This document shows positions 43,878 through 52,520 of a stretch of 64,000 bases of DNA, in pieces. Origin of the DNA: an uncultured Spirochaetaceae bacterium (GTDB lineage Bacteria; Spirochaetota; Spirochaetia; Treponematales; Treponemataceae); NCBI GenBank assembly GCA_902789325.1, contig CADANN010000003.1, positions 1 to 64,000 on the forward strand, read 5' to 3'. Each line of letters opens with the position of its first letter. Position 1 is the first letter of the stretch. Below the pieces are notes generated by a model that searched no databases, had not been told where the DNA came from, and saw only the letters and a list, made by a program, of their open reading frames with translations. The position numbers were made by a program, and so were the translations under genes.

Positions 43878-44128
43878 TGCTTATCCTTTCACGTAAAATA
43901 GACGAAAAAATCAAGATAGGGACAGATATCACTATTACTCTGATTGATGTTCACGGAGATCAGGTAAAGATTGGCGTTGAAGCTCCTAAGGATGTAAAAG
44001 TATTCCGTCAGGAAGTTTTTGATGCCATCCAGAATGAAAATAAAGCAGCTGTTGTGGACACTCAGGAATCAGGAAATGAAAAAGCCATTTCTGCAATGAG
44101 CGCACTCAGCAAGCTTCTTAAGAAATAG
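43877..44128 (+). CDS. csrA: Translational regulator CsrA
   Basis: RNA-binding homodimer that recognises GGA motifs in hairpin loops and blocks ribosome binding. The 83-residue protein has [15 protein letters not shown] at the start and the second RNA-contact strand VKVFRQEV near residue 44, as in the family; the tail is about 20 residues longer than E. coli CsrA. Likely targets in the window are the flagellin mRNAs (hairpin AAGGAT at 51958-51977). The end overlaps the convergent tsaB by 11 bases. Confidence 0.95.
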   Translation: MLILSRKIDEKIKIGTDITITLIDVHGDQVKIGVEAPKDVKVFRQEVFDAIQNENKAAVVDTQESGNEKAISAMSALSKLLKK

Positions 44129-44798
44129 TACCGTTGAGCTTAAGCTCAGCTTCACTTGCACGTAAATAAACCGGACCGTCAAAATCTTTTAGCGGTTCGG
44201 CTTTTTTTTCTATAAGCTCTTCTGTAATCTGAATAAGAGATTCTGCAGTTTCTGGTCTTGTTTCTGGAACAAGATAATTTTTATCACCATAAACTGCTTT
44301 TAATTTTTCTGTTAATTTTGCTGCATCAGGTCCGCATACTAAAATGCTTTCAAAATCTTTTACAGCCTCTGTGATTTTAGAAACTTCATAATCATCATCT
44401 TTAAGAAGGATTTTATCTCCATCTGTAAAACTCGCATAAAATTTATCTTTGTTTGCATCTATACAAGAAAGAAGGGGAAGATTAAAATTCTTATAAGCAA
44501 AGGCATATGCTTCAAGTGAAGAAATACCATAAACTGGAACACCATAAGCTAATTCAATTGCCTTAAGGGCAGAAATACCAAGACGCAAGCCTGTAAAACT
44601 TCCTGGTCCAATTGTAAGACAAGTTGCATTCAAATCGGCTGCAGTCAAATCAGCTTTTTTCAAAAGTTCATCAATTGAAGGAACAAGAATTTCAGACTGT
44701 CTCATTCCAATATCATAAGTTGCGGAAATAAATTTATTTTCAGTTTTAACAGCAAGAGAGATTCGTGTAACAGCGCAATCCAAAGCAAGAATATTCAT
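44118..44798 (-). CDS. tsaB: tRNA threonylcarbamoyladenosine factor TsaB
   Basis: Partner of TsaD in t6A37 tRNA modification. The 226-residue ASKHA-fold protein has the start [15 protein letters not shown], the [20 protein letters not shown] signature and YGISSLEA. The following C-terminal half is short, as normal for TsaB. Its start overlaps the stop of tsaE by one base, so both subunits of the modification complex are co-produced. Confidence 0.93.
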   Translation of the reverse strand: MNILALDCAVTRISLAVKTENKFISATYDIGMRQSEILVPSIDELLKKADLTAADLNATCLTIGPGSFTGLRLGISALKAIELAYGVPVYGISSLEAYAFAYKNFNLPLLSCIDANKDKFYASFTDGDKILLKDDDYEVSKITEAVKDFESILVCGPDAAKLTEKLKAVYGDKNYLVPETRPETAESLIQITEELIEKKAEPLKDFDGPVYLRASEAELKLNGTIS

Positions 44799-45229
44799 TA
44801 TATTTCTCCATTGTTCCAGTTTTCAATTTCTATGAGACGGCTTCCGTCGTCCTGTGGAGTAAGTCGCAAAATTATAGTACGTGACGGTAGTTCTTCCATA
44901 ATCTTTTCAGACCATTCAATTATGCTGACTCCGTCTCCATAAATCATGTCATCTGTACCCAGATTTACAAAATCTTCACCACCTTCAAGACGATATACAT
45001 CCATATGATAAAGAGGCATTTTGCCATAGTATTCGCTGATTAAACAGAAAGTAGGGCTTGTAATGGTTTCTGAAATTCCAAGAGCCTGTGCAATACCTTT
45101 TGTGATTGTAGTTTTGCCGGCAGCTAAAGTTCCCTGCATGGCAATAACGTCACCTTTTTTAAGCTTGTTGCCAATCCTGACACCAAGTGCAATAGTTTCT
45201 TCTGGAGATTTAGTTGTGAATGTTAACAA
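44798..45229 (-). CDS. tsaE: tRNA threonylcarbamoyladenosine ATPase TsaE
   Basis: P-loop ATPase of the TsaBDE complex, 143 residues. Walker A GTLAAGKTT near residue 34, the family motif ITSPTFCLISEY, YHMDVYRL and SIIEWSEK are all present. Its 5' end overlaps the preceding small gene by 7 bases, placing it in one minus-strand operon that may extend up to fliD/flaG. Confidence 0.95.
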   Translation of the reverse strand: MLTFTTKSPEETIALGVRIGNKLKKGDVIAMQGTLAAGKTTITKGIAQALGISETITSPTFCLISEYYGKMPLYHMDVYRLEGGEDFVNLGTDDMIYGDGVSIIEWSEKIMEELPSRTIILRLTPQDDGSRLIEIENWNNGEI

Positions 45230-45486
45230 GGTAGTCTGCCTTCGAGCTCTTCTGTAAAAATATATTCAAGTAAAGCCTTTTTTACCGGAATGAGCGGATA
45301 GTTAATAGGCTGAGGGAATGAGAGCTCAATAATTTTCTTTCCCATTGGGCTTGTTTCAATACTGAAGAAGATTTGAACTGTATCTGTGCTGGTCGGAAAT
45401 TCCATTACTGCATCGCAGGTATATTTTCTAAGATAGAAAATCTGGCCTTCTTCCCGCTGAATATTCTGTAGTTCAATGACTCTCAT
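45223..45486 (-). CDS. Small conserved hypothetical protein
   Basis: 87 residues with no recognised domain and no signal peptide; a beta-rich pattern (QIFYLRKYTCDAVMEF, VQIFFSIETSP) then a helix ending near YIFTEELEG. It overlaps tsaE by 7 bases, which supports real translation. A small protein beside tsaE and the fliD cluster is, as I recall, conserved in treponemes. No function proposed. Confidence 0.6.
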   Translation of the reverse strand: MRVIELQNIQREEGQIFYLRKYTCDAVMEFPTSTDTVQIFFSIETSPMGKKIIELSFPQPINYPLIPVKKALLEYIFTEELEGRLPC

Positions 45487-45572
45487 ATTCTTATAGAATA
45501 CTCCAAAAATGCTGTGATATCAAGTAATATTTTTTTTAATATAACATTCTGTTAGACAATATTTTTGATATT

Positions 45573-46676
45573 CTATAATTCATATTTATAAACAAGTATA
45601 TGAATTCGGTTTTTAGCTGCCAGCGGTATATCAATAAATTGAATATGCAGAGCAAGCTTTCCTGTTGGAAGCCGTCTTGTTCTGCGGATTATTCCAACAA
45701 GAGTCTGTTCAATTCCAGAATCAGGTAGAATTATGCCAATATGCTGTTTTTCTTTTATTGGTAAGGTTGTCTGAATACAACATCCGCCTGCAGAAATGTT
45801 TGTGATTTTTCCATCATATTCTTTATCACTAAAGGAATATTTCTGGTCTCCTTTTTGTGGATTTGGATTTACCTTTACAGCCTTGAACTTACATTCCATA
45901 TCTAGGAATTCTCGCTTAAAATGACGCTGTGCCTGACATTCAAGCTGTTCTGAATGTGAAAGAACCATGTAGATTTTTCCATCATTTCCTTCGTTATAGC
46001 GGATAATTCTGGTAATAAGATTGTAAGAAAGCCCATCTGAAGTTTTAAATGTAAAACGACTTCTTTCCAGCAGTTTTGGACGTCTTGGTGTTGTATAAAT
46101 GAATTCCGGAACTTCTGCAGTAAAGAAATCCTTTTGATTTTGAACTACGGTAAACGGATACTGTTCACCAGAATCAGATATGAAAAAAATCATTACTCCA
46201 GGTGCTATCTGGCGGGTAGAGAGAACTTTTTTTGTCTGAGCAACAATCATTTCCAGCTTAAAAAGACAAGTGAAAAAGTCATTTAACTTAGGCTCTGTCA
46301 AAAGATTTTGTTCTTTCATAATGTTATATGCATTTCTGAAAAGATTATTTACTTCAAGATTACTTTTTACTGAATAAAGAATATTATTGCATTGAGTTAT
46401 GCGGCAGATATCCCAGAGAATTGTTGCTTCTGCCTGGGAAAGATTATTTTCTTTAGTTAGCTTTTGAATGTCTTTATATTTTGTTTTTCGGTTTCTTTCT
46501 TTTTCAAGGTATTGTTCAGATTTATAATAATTTTTAATTCTCATGAAAATTATAAAGGCAATACCAAGAATTACAGCAAAACAAGCAAGAAGAATGATGA
46601 TTATTGCTAAATCACCGCGATGTGTCTGTCTGGCTTCCAGCGGCGAACCGCTTCCTGAACCTAATAAAAAGAACAT
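45573..46676 (-). CDS. Membrane-anchored PilZ-domain protein
   Basis: 367 residues: N-terminal membrane helix (residues 24-46, AIIIILLACFAVILGIAFII), a helical linker, then a beta domain and a C-terminal PilZ domain. The c-di-GMP-binding features visible are the basic start HFKREFLDMECKFKAV and the NxSxxG motif NISAGGC, followed by a PilZ-like barrel to the end. It likely couples c-di-GMP to motility, given its neighbours fliD and flaG. The following gene ends one base before its start. Confidence 0.8.
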   Translation of the reverse strand: MFFLLGSGSGSPLEARQTHRGDLAIIIILLACFAVILGIAFIIFMRIKNYYKSEQYLEKERNRKTKYKDIQKLTKENNLSQAEATILWDICRITQCNNILYSVKSNLEVNNLFRNAYNIMKEQNLLTEPKLNDFFTCLFKLEMIVAQTKKVLSTRQIAPGVMIFFISDSGEQYPFTVVQNQKDFFTAEVPEFIYTTPRRPKLLERSRFTFKTSDGLSYNLITRIIRYNEGNDGKIYMVLSHSEQLECQAQRHFKREFLDMECKFKAVKVNPNPQKGDQKYSFSDKEYDGKITNISAGGCCIQTTLPIKEKQHIGIILPDSGIEQTLVGIIRRTRRLPTGKLALHIQFIDIPLAAKNRIHILVYKYEL

Positions 46677-47279
46677 TTAAGCCTCCTGCATAGTTTTAAG
46701 GGCTTCTGAAATCTCTTTTAATCTAGGACAGATTTCATATTCCGAAAGATCTCCAAGCATAACAGTATCATTGTTTTGCAGTGCATCTTCGAAGTCTTTC
46801 AAAATAGGAGAGAAATCAGCAAAGAAATCTTTAAAATTCATGCCACCTAAAGATGAGGCTGTGAAGGTTTCTGGGAAAAGCGATGCGAGAGTTGCAATGT
46901 GGCAGAACTGGTCAATGCTGTCTGCAAGTTTTTTTATAGATTCGCTTACTTCAAGATTTTTTCCACTCTGAAGTGCAACAGGAACTCCTTCCATCTGAAG
47001 TGCTAATTCATTAAATAATTCTGCAAGCTTTGCAAAAGAAGCTTTTATATCATTTTTTGTTACAATTGAAAATTCGAATTTTGTATCTTTTCCAAGAGGC
47101 TTTGAAGCTTCTTCATCAAAAAGTTCTGCTGTAATCTGTTTACCGTCTACTGTAATTCCGATTACAGCTGCATCATTTTCTTCGCAGGTCTTTTCAAAAG
47201 ATTTGAGTACATCTCCAATTGTCTGCTCATCTTCCAGTTGAACTTCAACCTGCTGTCCATTGATGTAAAATTCTATCAT
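46677..47279 (-). CDS. Hypothetical protein between fliD and the PilZ gene
   Basis: 200-residue cytoplasmic protein. Residues 1-75 form a ubiquitin/beta-grasp-like pattern (MIEFYINGQQVEVQLEDEQ, then FEFSIVTK), followed by helices rich in Leu/Glu/Asp. No family recognised. Close spacing to fliD (12 bases) and to the PilZ gene suggests a motility-linked role; this is inferred from position. Confidence 0.65.
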   Translation of the reverse strand: MIEFYINGQQVEVQLEDEQTIGDVLKSFEKTCEENDAAVIGITVDGKQITAELFDEEASKPLGKDTKFEFSIVTKNDIKASFAKLAELFNELALQMEGVPVALQSGKNLEVSESIKKLADSIDQFCHIATLASLFPETFTASSLGGMNFKDFFADFSPILKDFEDALQNNDTVMLGDLSEYEICPRLKEISEALKTMQEA

Positions 47280-47291
47280 ATACTACCTGCC

Positions 47292-49364
47292 TTACTTATT
47301 TTGATTTTGATTCTGTTTTACAAAGTTCGAAATTGTATTCTGCTGCGCTTCTAGGCTGTTCAGCGAACCTTCCATCTGGCTATATTTGTTACGGAGTTCT
47401 GCCTCCTTTTTATCCATCTGAGCTTCAAGCTTTGAAATACGGGTTTCTGAGCTTTTGATTTTCGAATCAAGCGTAGAAGTTTTCATTGCTAGAATTCCAC
47501 CAGTTTGTGTATAAGCTGAAATCTGTTTATCGAGCTTATAAGCAATGCCGGAATCTACAATTAAATCTCCGTCTGAGTCGTAACCAAAAAGCATTTTAAT
47601 ATCATCAAGATGATTTGCCAGTGCATCATCAAGTTTCTTTTCGTCAATTTCAAGATAACCGCGAAGTTTACTCTGAGAATAGCCTCCAGAATAACCGCTG
47701 GCATTAGTTGCAATTCCAAGCTGAGAAAGCATTGTAATTTCTGCTGAATCAGAGAACATATATCGTGCGGCGATTGTAGAAGCCATATTTGATTTTATGC
47801 TTGTGAGTGAAAAATCAGACTGGAAAAGTCCGAGCTTTTTCTGTTCAGCTTCGCGTTCATCATTTGTAAGATAATCAAGTTCTTCGATAATTTCAGGCTT
47901 ATTCTGAGAAAGAATATTGAGTTCTGCAACTGCCTGGTTGTATTTTCCAACAAAATCAATAATTGCAGTTTTTGAGGAATCAACATCAGGTTTTACTGCT
48001 ATAGTTGCAGTTTTTTCTGTTTTGTCGTGAACATTTAATGTAATTTCAGGGACAACATCATCAATTTTATTTGATGAACGTGTAATTGTAATTCCTTCAT
48101 ATTTGATGATTGCGTCATCTGCAGTAGAAACCGGATGCTTTGGCCCATATCCCAAATCCTTTACCGGGTCGAGCGCTGTAATATCAGAAATTTCAAAACT
48201 GGTTCCTGTATTTAAGTTGCGTACGGCAATTGCTTTTATTCCAGGATAATCAGCAAGCTTTACATCAATCTGAGCAGGCTTATCTTCTTCTGCCGCTGGT
48301 GTATAAGGAATTTCTTTCTCAGTGCCATCTTCCATAACTGCATATAGAATTGAATCTGTAAGAACAGGTTCAAGTGGGGCAGGAGGTTCTTTTGGAAGAT
48401 TCAGATTTGTATCTGATTCATTATTGCTTATGACAATTCCGCCAAATTCTGCAGTTCCGGCATCTGGCAGTTCTGGTTGAATAAGAGTCTGGTTTATTGC
48501 CGGTGTAATATCTTCAGTTTCCTTTTTTGTTACAGTAAACTGAAGATGTAATGCTGTATCGCGCAGGATTTTTTCTGGTACCTTTACCTGATATGCTCCG
48601 CGAGGATCTACAGTTACACTTTCGTTTTCTTCGTTGTATTTTGTATTTATAAGAGAAAGAACCGGCATATATGGCGGTTCGTCATATTCAATTTTATTTA
48701 CAGGTAATATTTCGTTTTGTGAATTTGCAAAAGTTTGTGTTTCAGATTTGATTTTATCTACCATTCCTGAATCAAAGGCAAAGGTTTTTGCATCATCTTC
48801 AAAAATGAGACGGTTTTCTTTTCCTGTAGGAACAGCTTCAATAAGCAGCGATTTTTTACCTGCGCTGGCACCAATTATTGAAGATTTAATTATATTATTT
48901 CCACGTTTATTGATTGCTGTAGAAAAATCTTTTAGAGTGCCGCCTTTCCAGTTGAAGGTAATCTGTTTTTCTCCAACTTTGTAGGTGTAAGTACCTTGTG
49001 GAACTTTGAAATCATTTTCAAGCTCATCTGTAAGGAATCGGTCAGAAGAAGCGGCCTGTAAAACATCTACCTTAAAAGACTGAAGACTTGCACTGCGGTT
49101 TGCTTCTGCAGTAATAGCATATTCTTCGGTTGATGAGGTGAGTTTACTGTTAAATGGATTTTCAAAAGAATAGAGAGTTTTTGTATTATCTCTTAAAGAG
49201 GTTAGTCTGGAATTAATATCGCGCCAGGCGTTCTTTTCAGTTTTTAAATTTTCAAGCTGATTCTGTTCCCTTGTGAGAGGGACACGCTCAATTTTCATGA
49301 GCTTTTCTACAGTATCATTTGTGTTATACTGATCAGTAACGCCTGGTATGTTCAGTCCGGCCAT
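47292..49364 (-). CDS. fliD: Flagellar filament cap protein FliD
   Basis: Filament cap (HAP2) of 690 residues. N-terminal FliD signature AGLNIPGVTDQYNTNDTVEKLM and coiled coil EQNQLENLKTEKNAWRDI; C-terminal coiled coil around KISKLEAQMDKKEAELRNKYSQMEG, read from the final 60 residues. The middle has a Pro/Glu-rich insertion of roughly 200 residues relative to compact FliDs. It follows flaG by 4 bases, in a unit downstream of the flagellin genes. It acts at the periplasmic filament tip. Confidence 0.93.
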   Translation of the reverse strand: MAGLNIPGVTDQYNTNDTVEKLMKIERVPLTREQNQLENLKTEKNAWRDINSRLTSLRDNTKTLYSFENPFNSKLTSSTEEYAITAEANRSASLQSFKVDVLQAASSDRFLTDELENDFKVPQGTYTYKVGEKQITFNWKGGTLKDFSTAINKRGNNIIKSSIIGASAGKKSLLIEAVPTGKENRLIFEDDAKTFAFDSGMVDKIKSETQTFANSQNEILPVNKIEYDEPPYMPVLSLINTKYNEENESVTVDPRGAYQVKVPEKILRDTALHLQFTVTKKETEDITPAINQTLIQPELPDAGTAEFGGIVISNNESDTNLNLPKEPPAPLEPVLTDSILYAVMEDGTEKEIPYTPAAEEDKPAQIDVKLADYPGIKAIAVRNLNTGTSFEISDITALDPVKDLGYGPKHPVSTADDAIIKYEGITITRSSNKIDDVVPEITLNVHDKTEKTATIAVKPDVDSSKTAIIDFVGKYNQAVAELNILSQNKPEIIEELDYLTNDEREAEQKKLGLFQSDFSLTSIKSNMASTIAARYMFSDSAEITMLSQLGIATNASGYSGGYSQSKLRGYLEIDEKKLDDALANHLDDIKMLFGYDSDGDLIVDSGIAYKLDKQISAYTQTGGILAMKTSTLDSKIKSSETRISKLEAQMDKKEAELRNKYSQMEGSLNSLEAQQNTISNFVKQNQNQNK

Positions 49365-49368
49365 AGGC

Positions 49369-49755
49369 TTATATTACTTCGTCGAACATTGAGCCAATAG
49401 CTTTTCTGATGCGAAGCTTAAGTTTTTGCATATCTTCTGACGGAATTTGCTTGATAACCTGATTTGTTTCCGAATCTACAATAGATACGACAACGCTACC
49501 AAGTTCTTTGTTCACGCTGAACTGAAGCTTGTTTCCGCCAACCATTTCTGTCATTCTCTGGAGCGCTTGTGAATCTGCCTTTAGTTCGGCAATATTCTGT
49601 TCTATGTTCTGCGCTACCTGGGCTCCTGTGGGAGTAATGGATTGGGCAGCAACCTGTTTAGGAGCAGTATTGCTTGCTGTATTCCTGTTAATGTTATAAA
49701 GAGACTGGCCATCCATTGCCACATGAACCATTGAATTCGTATTAATAGTATTCAT
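49369..49755 (-). CDS. flaG: FlaG-family protein
   Basis: 128 residues. The C-terminal half carries the FlaG core LQFSVNKELGSVVVSIVDSE then VIKQIPSEDMQKLKLRIRKA, found in proteins located between flagellin and fliD that affect filament length. The N-terminus is Asn/Thr/Gln-rich and disordered. It starts beyond the terminator of the flagellin gene and is followed by fliD. Confidence 0.88.
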   Translation of the reverse strand: MNTINTNSMVHVAMDGQSLYNINRNTASNTAPKQVAAQSITPTGAQVAQNIEQNIAELKADSQALQRMTEMVGGNKLQFSVNKELGSVVVSIVDSETNQVIKQIPSEDMQKLKLRIRKAIGSMFDEVI

Positions 49756-49769
49756 AGTTCTCCTCCTTG

Positions 49770-49811
49770 AAAAAAATGGAAAGGGAAGGGGGGCGCATAC
49801 CCCTTCCTTCC
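49770..49811 (-). terminator. Terminator of the second flagellin gene
   Basis: Minus strand GGAAGGAAGGGG and CCCCTTCCCTTTCC pair around a short loop, followed by a T run. Confidence 0.8.
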
Positions 49812-49871
49812 ATATTTCAAATCAAAAAGATGACATCCAGTTATCTCTTCAATTCAATTTTTTTAATTAGT

Positions 49872-50717
49872 CTACTGAAGCAGTGCCAATACAGTCTGTG
49901 ACTGGTTATTAGCCTGAGCGAGCATTGCGGTTCCAGCCTGTGTGAGAATGCTGTTCTTTGTGAATTCAACCATCTCAGAAGCCATGTCTGTATCACGGAT
50001 ACGGCTTTCTGCAGCCTGGGTGTTTTCAGCAGCAATGTTTACGCCCTTTGCAGCCATTTCGAAGCGGTTCTGATAAGCACCGAGATCTGCTCTCTGCTTG
50101 TTAACATTTGTCAACGCAGCATCAATAGCAGCAAGTGTCATATTTGCTTCGTCAGGTGATGCAATAGAAATCTGCTCATCGCCACCCTGAGCGCCCTTGA
50201 GTCCAAGAGCTGATGCTGTCATAGTGCCGATGTAAACGCGAGCGTTCTGGTCAACGTTTGCACCAATCTGGAACTGCATTGTGTCTCCGCCTTCTGCGAA
50301 GCGTCCTGTAAGCATATTCATGCCGTTGAACTGAGCTACGCTGGCAATGCGGTCAACTTCAGCAACGAGCTGTGATACTTCAACCTGAATCTGCATGCGG
50401 TCTTCATCGCTGTAGATACCGTTAGCTGCCTGAACTGCGAGCTCGCGAACACGCTGAAGAATGTCTGTAGTTTCAGTCAGATAACCTTCTGTTGTCTGGA
50501 TGAAAGAAACACCATTCTGGATGTTCTTAGAAGCCTGGTTCAAACCACGGATTTGGCTGCGCATCTTTTCAGATACAGCAAGTCCTGATGCATCGTCTCC
50601 GGCGCGATTGATGCGTTCACCAGAAGAGAGCTTCTCCATGTTTTTCATGATTGACTCATTAGAGATGTTTGTTACACGATCTGCATAGAGTGAGCTCATA
50701 TTGTGATTAATAATCAT
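49872..50717 (-). CDS. flaB: Periplasmic flagellin, FlaB class
   Basis: Core filament protein of 281 residues. Start placed at the ATG giving MIINHNMSS, because GGAGG precedes it; the longer frame adds 13 unlikely residues. The spirochaetal D0/D1 flagellin pattern is intact: [38 protein letters not shown] at the N-terminus and [20 protein letters not shown] at the C-terminus, with little in between, as in FlaB. A long structured leader precedes it (50774-50876). Confidence 0.95.
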   Translation of the reverse strand: MIINHNMSSLYADRVTNISNESIMKNMEKLSSGERINRAGDDASGLAVSEKMRSQIRGLNQASKNIQNGVSFIQTTEGYLTETTDILQRVRELAVQAANGIYSDEDRMQIQVEVSQLVAEVDRIASVAQFNGMNMLTGRFAEGGDTMQFQIGANVDQNARVYIGTMTASALGLKGAQGGDEQISIASPDEANMTLAAIDAALTNVNKQRADLGAYQNRFEMAAKGVNIAAENTQAAESRIRDTDMASEMVEFTKNSILTQAGTAMLAQANNQSQTVLALLQ

Positions 50718-50773
50718 ATTTGTGCCTCCATGTTTACTTAAAACAAAAAGCCTCATGCTTTTTGTCCTGCGGG

Positions 50774-50876
50774 TGAAGGCTAAATTAGTACTGCGCCTCT
50801 AATTTAGTTTCAGACCATTCAGCAGGAATAGTCAGTCTATTGCTAAACCGACTGTTCCTACTGCCACCAGCCTTCA
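50774..50876 (-). promoter_or_regulatory. Structured leader RNA of the 49872-50717 flagellin gene
   Basis: Minus-strand RNA can fold into a three-way junction: a closing stem TGAAGGCT/AGCCTTCA (50869-50876 with 50774-50781), hairpin 1 GGAACAGTC/GACTATTCC (50850-50858 with 50825-50833) and hairpin 2 CTAAATTAG/CTAATTTAG (50799-50807 with 50780-50788; the two last share two bases with the closing stem). It ends 57 bases before the start codon. A cis-acting RNA is likely; no known riboswitch class is recognised. Confidence 0.55.
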
Positions 50877-50987
50877 TGGAAACACTAATGTCAAAGAACA
50901 ATGCGCCGCTGAAAACGGGCATGTTAAAATCAATAATTGCTTATTAATTTTACGATGTTTTTGCTGAAAAGAAAAGAGGAGAGTCAC

Positions 50988-51044
50988 AAAAAAAAACACC
51001 GCGCTAATTAATTTTAGGCTGCTTACGCAACCTAAAATTAATTA
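50988..51044 (-). terminator. Terminator of the first flagellin gene
   Basis: Perfect 14-bp arms TAATTAATTTTAGG / CCTAAAATTAATTA (51005-51018, 51031-51044); minus strand continues GCGCGGTG and nine T. Confidence 0.9.
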
Positions 51045-51073
51045 TATCTCACTATCTTAGTAAAGACAAGCAA

Positions 51074-51934
51074 TTATCTAAGAAGACTAAGAACATTCTG
51101 TGACTGTGAGTTAGCCTGAGCGAGCATTGCGGTTCCAGCCTGCTGAAGTACAGAATTCTTTGTGAACTCTACCATCTGTGAAGCCATATCAGTATCGCGG
51201 ATACGTGATTCTGAAGCCTGGAGGTTTTCAGCACCAATATCCAATCCCTTTACTGTAAGTTCAAGACGGTTCTGATAAGCACCGAGGTCAGCACGCTGTT
51301 TGTTGATCTTCTTGAGTGCTTCATCAATAGTTCCGATTGCGCGGTTGGCATCTTCCGGTGTAGCAAGTGAAAGCTTCTCTTCTGAACCAAGTTCGCGAAC
51401 TCCGAGAGCTGCTGCAGACATAGTACCGATGAATACCTGTACTCTCTGATCCATGTTAGCACCAATATGGAACCACATAGAAGCAGTTACAACATTTTCT
51501 CCCATAGGCTGTGCGAAACGGCCAGTAAGCATGTTCATGCCGTTAAACTGAGCGGCAGAAGCAACGCGGTCAACTTCAGAAACGAGTGCTGAAATTTCAA
51601 CCTGAATCTGCATGCGGTCTTCTTCAGAGTAGATTCCGTTTGAAGCCTGAACTGCAAGTTCACGGATACGCTGCATGATGTCAGTTGTTTCCTGGAGGTA
51701 ACCCTCTGTTGTCTGGATAAAGCTGATACCATTTGAACAGTTCTGTGAAGCCTGGTTCAAACCGCGGATCTGTGCGCGCATCTTTTCAGATACAGCAAGT
51801 CCTGAAGCATCATCACCTGCACGGTTGATTCTCTGACCCGATGACAGTTTCTCCATATCTTTGTTAAGACCGAGACCTGTAACTCCGAGCTGACGATTGG
51901 CAAACATTGCCGACATGTTGTGGTTGATAACCAT
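51074..51934 (-). CDS. flaB: Periplasmic flagellin, FlaB class
   Basis: Core filament protein, 286 residues, paralogue of the neighbouring gene. Same framework: [37 protein letters not shown], and C-terminal [20 protein letters not shown]; a short insertion ([17 protein letters not shown]) distinguishes it. AGGAGG lies 7 bases before the ATG. It is driven by a sigma-28 promoter and carries a leader with a CsrA-type hairpin. Treponemes usually have two or three FlaB cores. Confidence 0.95.
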   Translation of the reverse strand: MVINHNMSAMFANRQLGVTGLGLNKDMEKLSSGQRINRAGDDASGLAVSEKMRAQIRGLNQASQNCSNGISFIQTTEGYLQETTDIMQRIRELAVQASNGIYSEEDRMQIQVEISALVSEVDRVASAAQFNGMNMLTGRFAQPMGENVVTASMWFHIGANMDQRVQVFIGTMSAAALGVRELGSEEKLSLATPEDANRAIGTIDEALKKINKQRADLGAYQNRLELTVKGLDIGAENLQASESRIRDTDMASQMVEFTKNSVLQQAGTAMLAQANSQSQNVLSLLR

Positions 51935-51940
51935 AATATT

Positions 51941-51977
51941 CCTCCTTGGAATGTGAGCAGAAGAATCCTTTCTTCTG
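51941..51977 (-). promoter_or_regulatory. Two-site CsrA target in the flagellin leader
   Basis: Minus strand CAGAAGA-AAGGAT-TCTTCTG (51958-51977): a perfect 7-bp stem presenting AAGGAT, the SELEX-preferred CsrA loop ARGGAU. Eleven bases on is AAGGAGG (51941-51947), the ribosome binding site and a second GGA. This is the layout known from B. subtilis hag. Confidence 0.7.
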
Positions 51978-51986
51978 TTAAAAGAT

Positions 51987-52034
51987 GCAAAAATGCGTAA
52001 ATGTTTTTACAAGGCTACATCTACACATTTTTGC
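51987..52034 (-). promoter_or_regulatory. Long stem-loop in the flagellin leader
   Basis: GCAAAAATGTGTAGATGT pairs with ACATTTACGCATTTTTGC (18 positions, two G-U pairs) around a 12-base loop on the minus strand, just upstream of the CsrA hairpin. No T run follows, so it is an mRNA structure, not a terminator. Confidence 0.6.
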
Positions 52035-52093
52035 CCGAAACGCCTGACTGCTGCTTCAGCGAAGTCGATACAGTCATAACACTTCTACACTAA

Positions 52094-52121
52094 ATATCGG
52101 CAGGAATAGAAAAATACTTTA
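52094..52121 (-). promoter_or_regulatory. Sigma-28 promoter of the 51074-51934 flagellin gene
   Basis: Minus strand TAAA (52121-52118), GTAT next to it, 16-base spacer in total and GCCGATAT (52101-52094). The -10 matches the FliA consensus GCCGATAA in seven of eight positions. Confidence 0.85.
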
Positions 52122-52237
52122 ATAAAAATTTTGTAAATTTTTTAAATTAATTTCTTTTAATCCAATTAATAAAAATTCACAGAATTAACGGCTTGTTAAT
52201 CATTTTAGAAGGGTGAAAAAAATTGATAAAAAAAGAC

Positions 52238-52270
52238 AAAAAAAATCCAGAGTGTAAAAACTCTGGATTT
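52238..52270 (-). terminator. Terminator after tRNA-Met
   Basis: AATCCAGAGT/ACTCTGGATT stem with a short T-rich loop; on the minus strand it ends in a T run. Confidence 0.85.
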
Positions 52271-52275
52271 AGAGG

Positions 52276-52348
52276 TAGCGACTAATGGGATTGAACCATT
52301 GACATCACGGATATGAGCCGTGTGCTCTACCAACTGAGCTAAGTCGCC
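52276..52348 (-). tRNA. tRNA-Met (anticodon CAT)
   Basis: Anticodon arm CACGG-CTCATAT-CCGTG gives CAT. D arm AGCTCAGTTGGTAGAGC and T loop GTTCAATCC. The first acceptor pair is G-U. The anticodon stem lacks the three G-C pairs of initiator tRNA, so this is elongator Met, or tRNA-Ile2 if the C is lysidinylated. Confidence 0.9.
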
Positions 52349-52435
52349 AAAAGATGTTGCTATATTATCATTTTGAATGAATCAGGTCAATAGCTAAATC
52401 ATCAAAAATATAAAAAATCTTTTTGTGAAAATATA

Positions 52436-52452
52436 TGGCACGAAACTTGCAT
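52436..52452 (+). promoter_or_regulatory. Sigma-54 promoter
   Basis: TGGCAC (52436-52441), five bases, TTGCAT (52447-52452): a perfect -24/-12 RpoN site (GG and GC ten bases apart), about 57 bases before the likely start site region and 69 before the ATG of the 52521 gene. Confidence 0.85.
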
Positions 52453-52520
52453 ATATAAGCGTACCGGTCATTTCTACTACTACGTCTTTCATTCCGGAAC
52501 AATAAAGAAAGAGGTTAAAA

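Noticed and set aside
50774..50876. c-di-GMP (GEMM) riboswitch
   Set aside because: The conserved GEMM core sequences and tetraloop/receptor are absent; only the generic junction shape is shared.
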